NCBI GenBank assembly: GCA_016933985.1
Contig: JAFGTU010000501.1
Location: 1 to 6,106 of the forward strand
Origin: Sedimentisphaerales bacterium
Lineage (GTDB): Bacteria > Planctomycetota > Phycisphaerae > Sedimentisphaerales > Anaerobacaceae
DNA: 6,106 bases
Reading direction: 5' to 3'
The notes under the pieces were generated by a model. That model did no database searches. It had not been told where the DNA came from and saw only the letters and a list, made by a program, of their open reading frames with translations. The position numbers and the translations under genes are program-made. Within the stretch, counting starts at the first letter, position 1; each line of letters starts with the position of its first letter. Below, piece by piece: positions 5,599 through 6,106 of the stretch.

Positions 5599-6106
5599 AT
5601 GCGAAGACAGCGACAGATTTCGATGATCATTCTGGCTCTCCTCGTGGCTGTTTCGGTTCCACAACTGTCCGAGGGGGCGGGTTTTCTTCGGACACGGGGG
5701 CAGGACATAGTGGACGAGGAGGGGAATGTGGTTCTTCTGCGGGGGGTGGGTCTGGGTAACTGGTTCCTGCCGGAAGGATATATGTGGAAGTTCGGAGACC
5801 GGGGAGACCGGCCCAGGAAGATCGAGGCTCTTGTTAGCGAGATCATCGGGGAGCAGGCGGGAGAACGCTTTTGGCGACAATTCCGGCGTAATTACATTAG
5901 GGAGGCGGATATCCAACGGATTGCCGAGTTGGGATTCAACTCAGTTCGGCCCGCTTTGAATGCGAGGCTTTTTCTCACCGAAGGTGAGAACGCAGCGTAT
6001 GTATCCGAGGGCTTTGAGCTGCTGGACAATCTCATCAAATGGTGCAAGAAGTACGGTGTCTATGTCATCATTGATATGCACGGGGCTCCGGGGGGCCAGA
6101 CGGGGA
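5599..6106 (+). CDS. Secreted GH5-type endoglucanase (cellulase family), 3' end beyond the window
   Basis: The frame is open for 169 codons to the window edge, so the C-terminus is missing. Residues 1-27 form a signal peptide: MRRQRQ, hydrophobic core ISMIILALLVAVSV, and a small-residue site near Gly26-Ala27. The mature start carries the GH5 opening, a strand with 'V-D-E-E-G-N-V-V-L-L-R-G-V-G-L-G-N-W' (residues 38-55) then FLPEGYMWKF. FWRQFRRNYIREADIQRIAELGF precedes NSVRP, which holds the conserved substrate-site Arg. YVIIDMHGAPGGQTG contains the conserved His after the third strand. The catalytic acid/base Glu (N-E-P block) and the nucleophile Glu lie beyond 6106 and cannot be checked. GH5 enzymes retain the anomeric configuration and usually cut beta-1,4-glucans or mannans; the exact substrate is not readable here. 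Codon use is richer in GGG and CGG than in the two preceding genes, which may indicate separate acquisition. Confidence 0.85.
   Translation, partial: MRRQRQISMIILALLVAVSVPQLSEGAGFLRTRGQDIVDEEGNVVLLRGVGLGNWFLPEGYMWKFGDRGDRPRKIEALVSEIIGEQAGERFWRQFRRNYIREADIQRIAELGFNSVRPALNARLFLTEGENAAYVSEGFELLDNLIKWCKKYGVYVIIDMHGAPGGQTG

Noticed and set aside
5726..5959. A plus-strand 77-codon frame starting MWFFCGG, and overlapping minus-strand frames
   Set aside because: They are shadows of the GH5 gene, whose own frame shows a signal peptide and several conserved GH5 blocks across the same bases.
1..6106. CRISPR array, tRNA, rRNA, riboswitch, intact transposase or inverted-repeat element ends
   Set aside because: By eye I found no regularly spaced repeats, RNA-gene-like folds, transposase motifs or paired terminal repeats. 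Weak or divergent examples could be missed without computation.

Overview
The window looks like chromosomal DNA from a bacterium of the PVC group, most probably a planctomycete or a relative. The evidence is the gene content: a Gfo/Idh/MocA-type C-terminus, a secreted HEAT-repeat protein, a relic of DUF1080 (3-keto-disaccharide hydrolase-like), a relic of a planctomycete-style Ser/Thr kinase, a Tat-exported DUF362 protein and two secreted glycoside hydrolases. This assignment is an inference from gene families, not from a marker gene.

Layout. Positions 1-1971 form a GC-rich plus-strand unit: the last 22 codons of an upstream gene, a 24-base gap, then an intact 625-residue exported HEAT-repeat protein. 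Positions 1972 to about 2990 (possibly 3147) are a gene graveyard. It holds a truncated, frameshifted DUF1080 N-terminal piece right after the HEAT stop codon, then the activation-loop segment of a Ser/Thr kinase. On the minus strand follow a permease remnant with an in-frame TGA and an ABC ATPase remnant that has lost Walker A and its C-terminal part. A short minus-strand open tail (3049-3147) may be a further scrap. Base composition falls from clearly GC-rich to roughly balanced at this boundary.

Positions 3170-6106 carry three plus-strand genes that look intact: a secreted GH20-like glycosidase (349 aa), a Tat-exported DUF362 protein (384 aa), and the first 169 codons of a secreted GH5-type endoglucanase cut off by the window end. 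The GH5 reading frame is open to the edge and its frame is easily overlooked. The gaps of 79 and 145 bases each hold a ribosome binding site but no convincing terminator.

The working genes suggest extracellular or periplasmic handling of polysaccharides or glycoconjugates. GH5 would cut beta-glucan-type chains and the GH20-like enzyme would act on hexosaminides or related ends; the roles of the DUF362 and HEAT proteins are unknown. I see no RNA gene, CRISPR array, intact mobile element or clear undescribed system. The most informative part is the compact stack of decayed fragments at 1972-2990.
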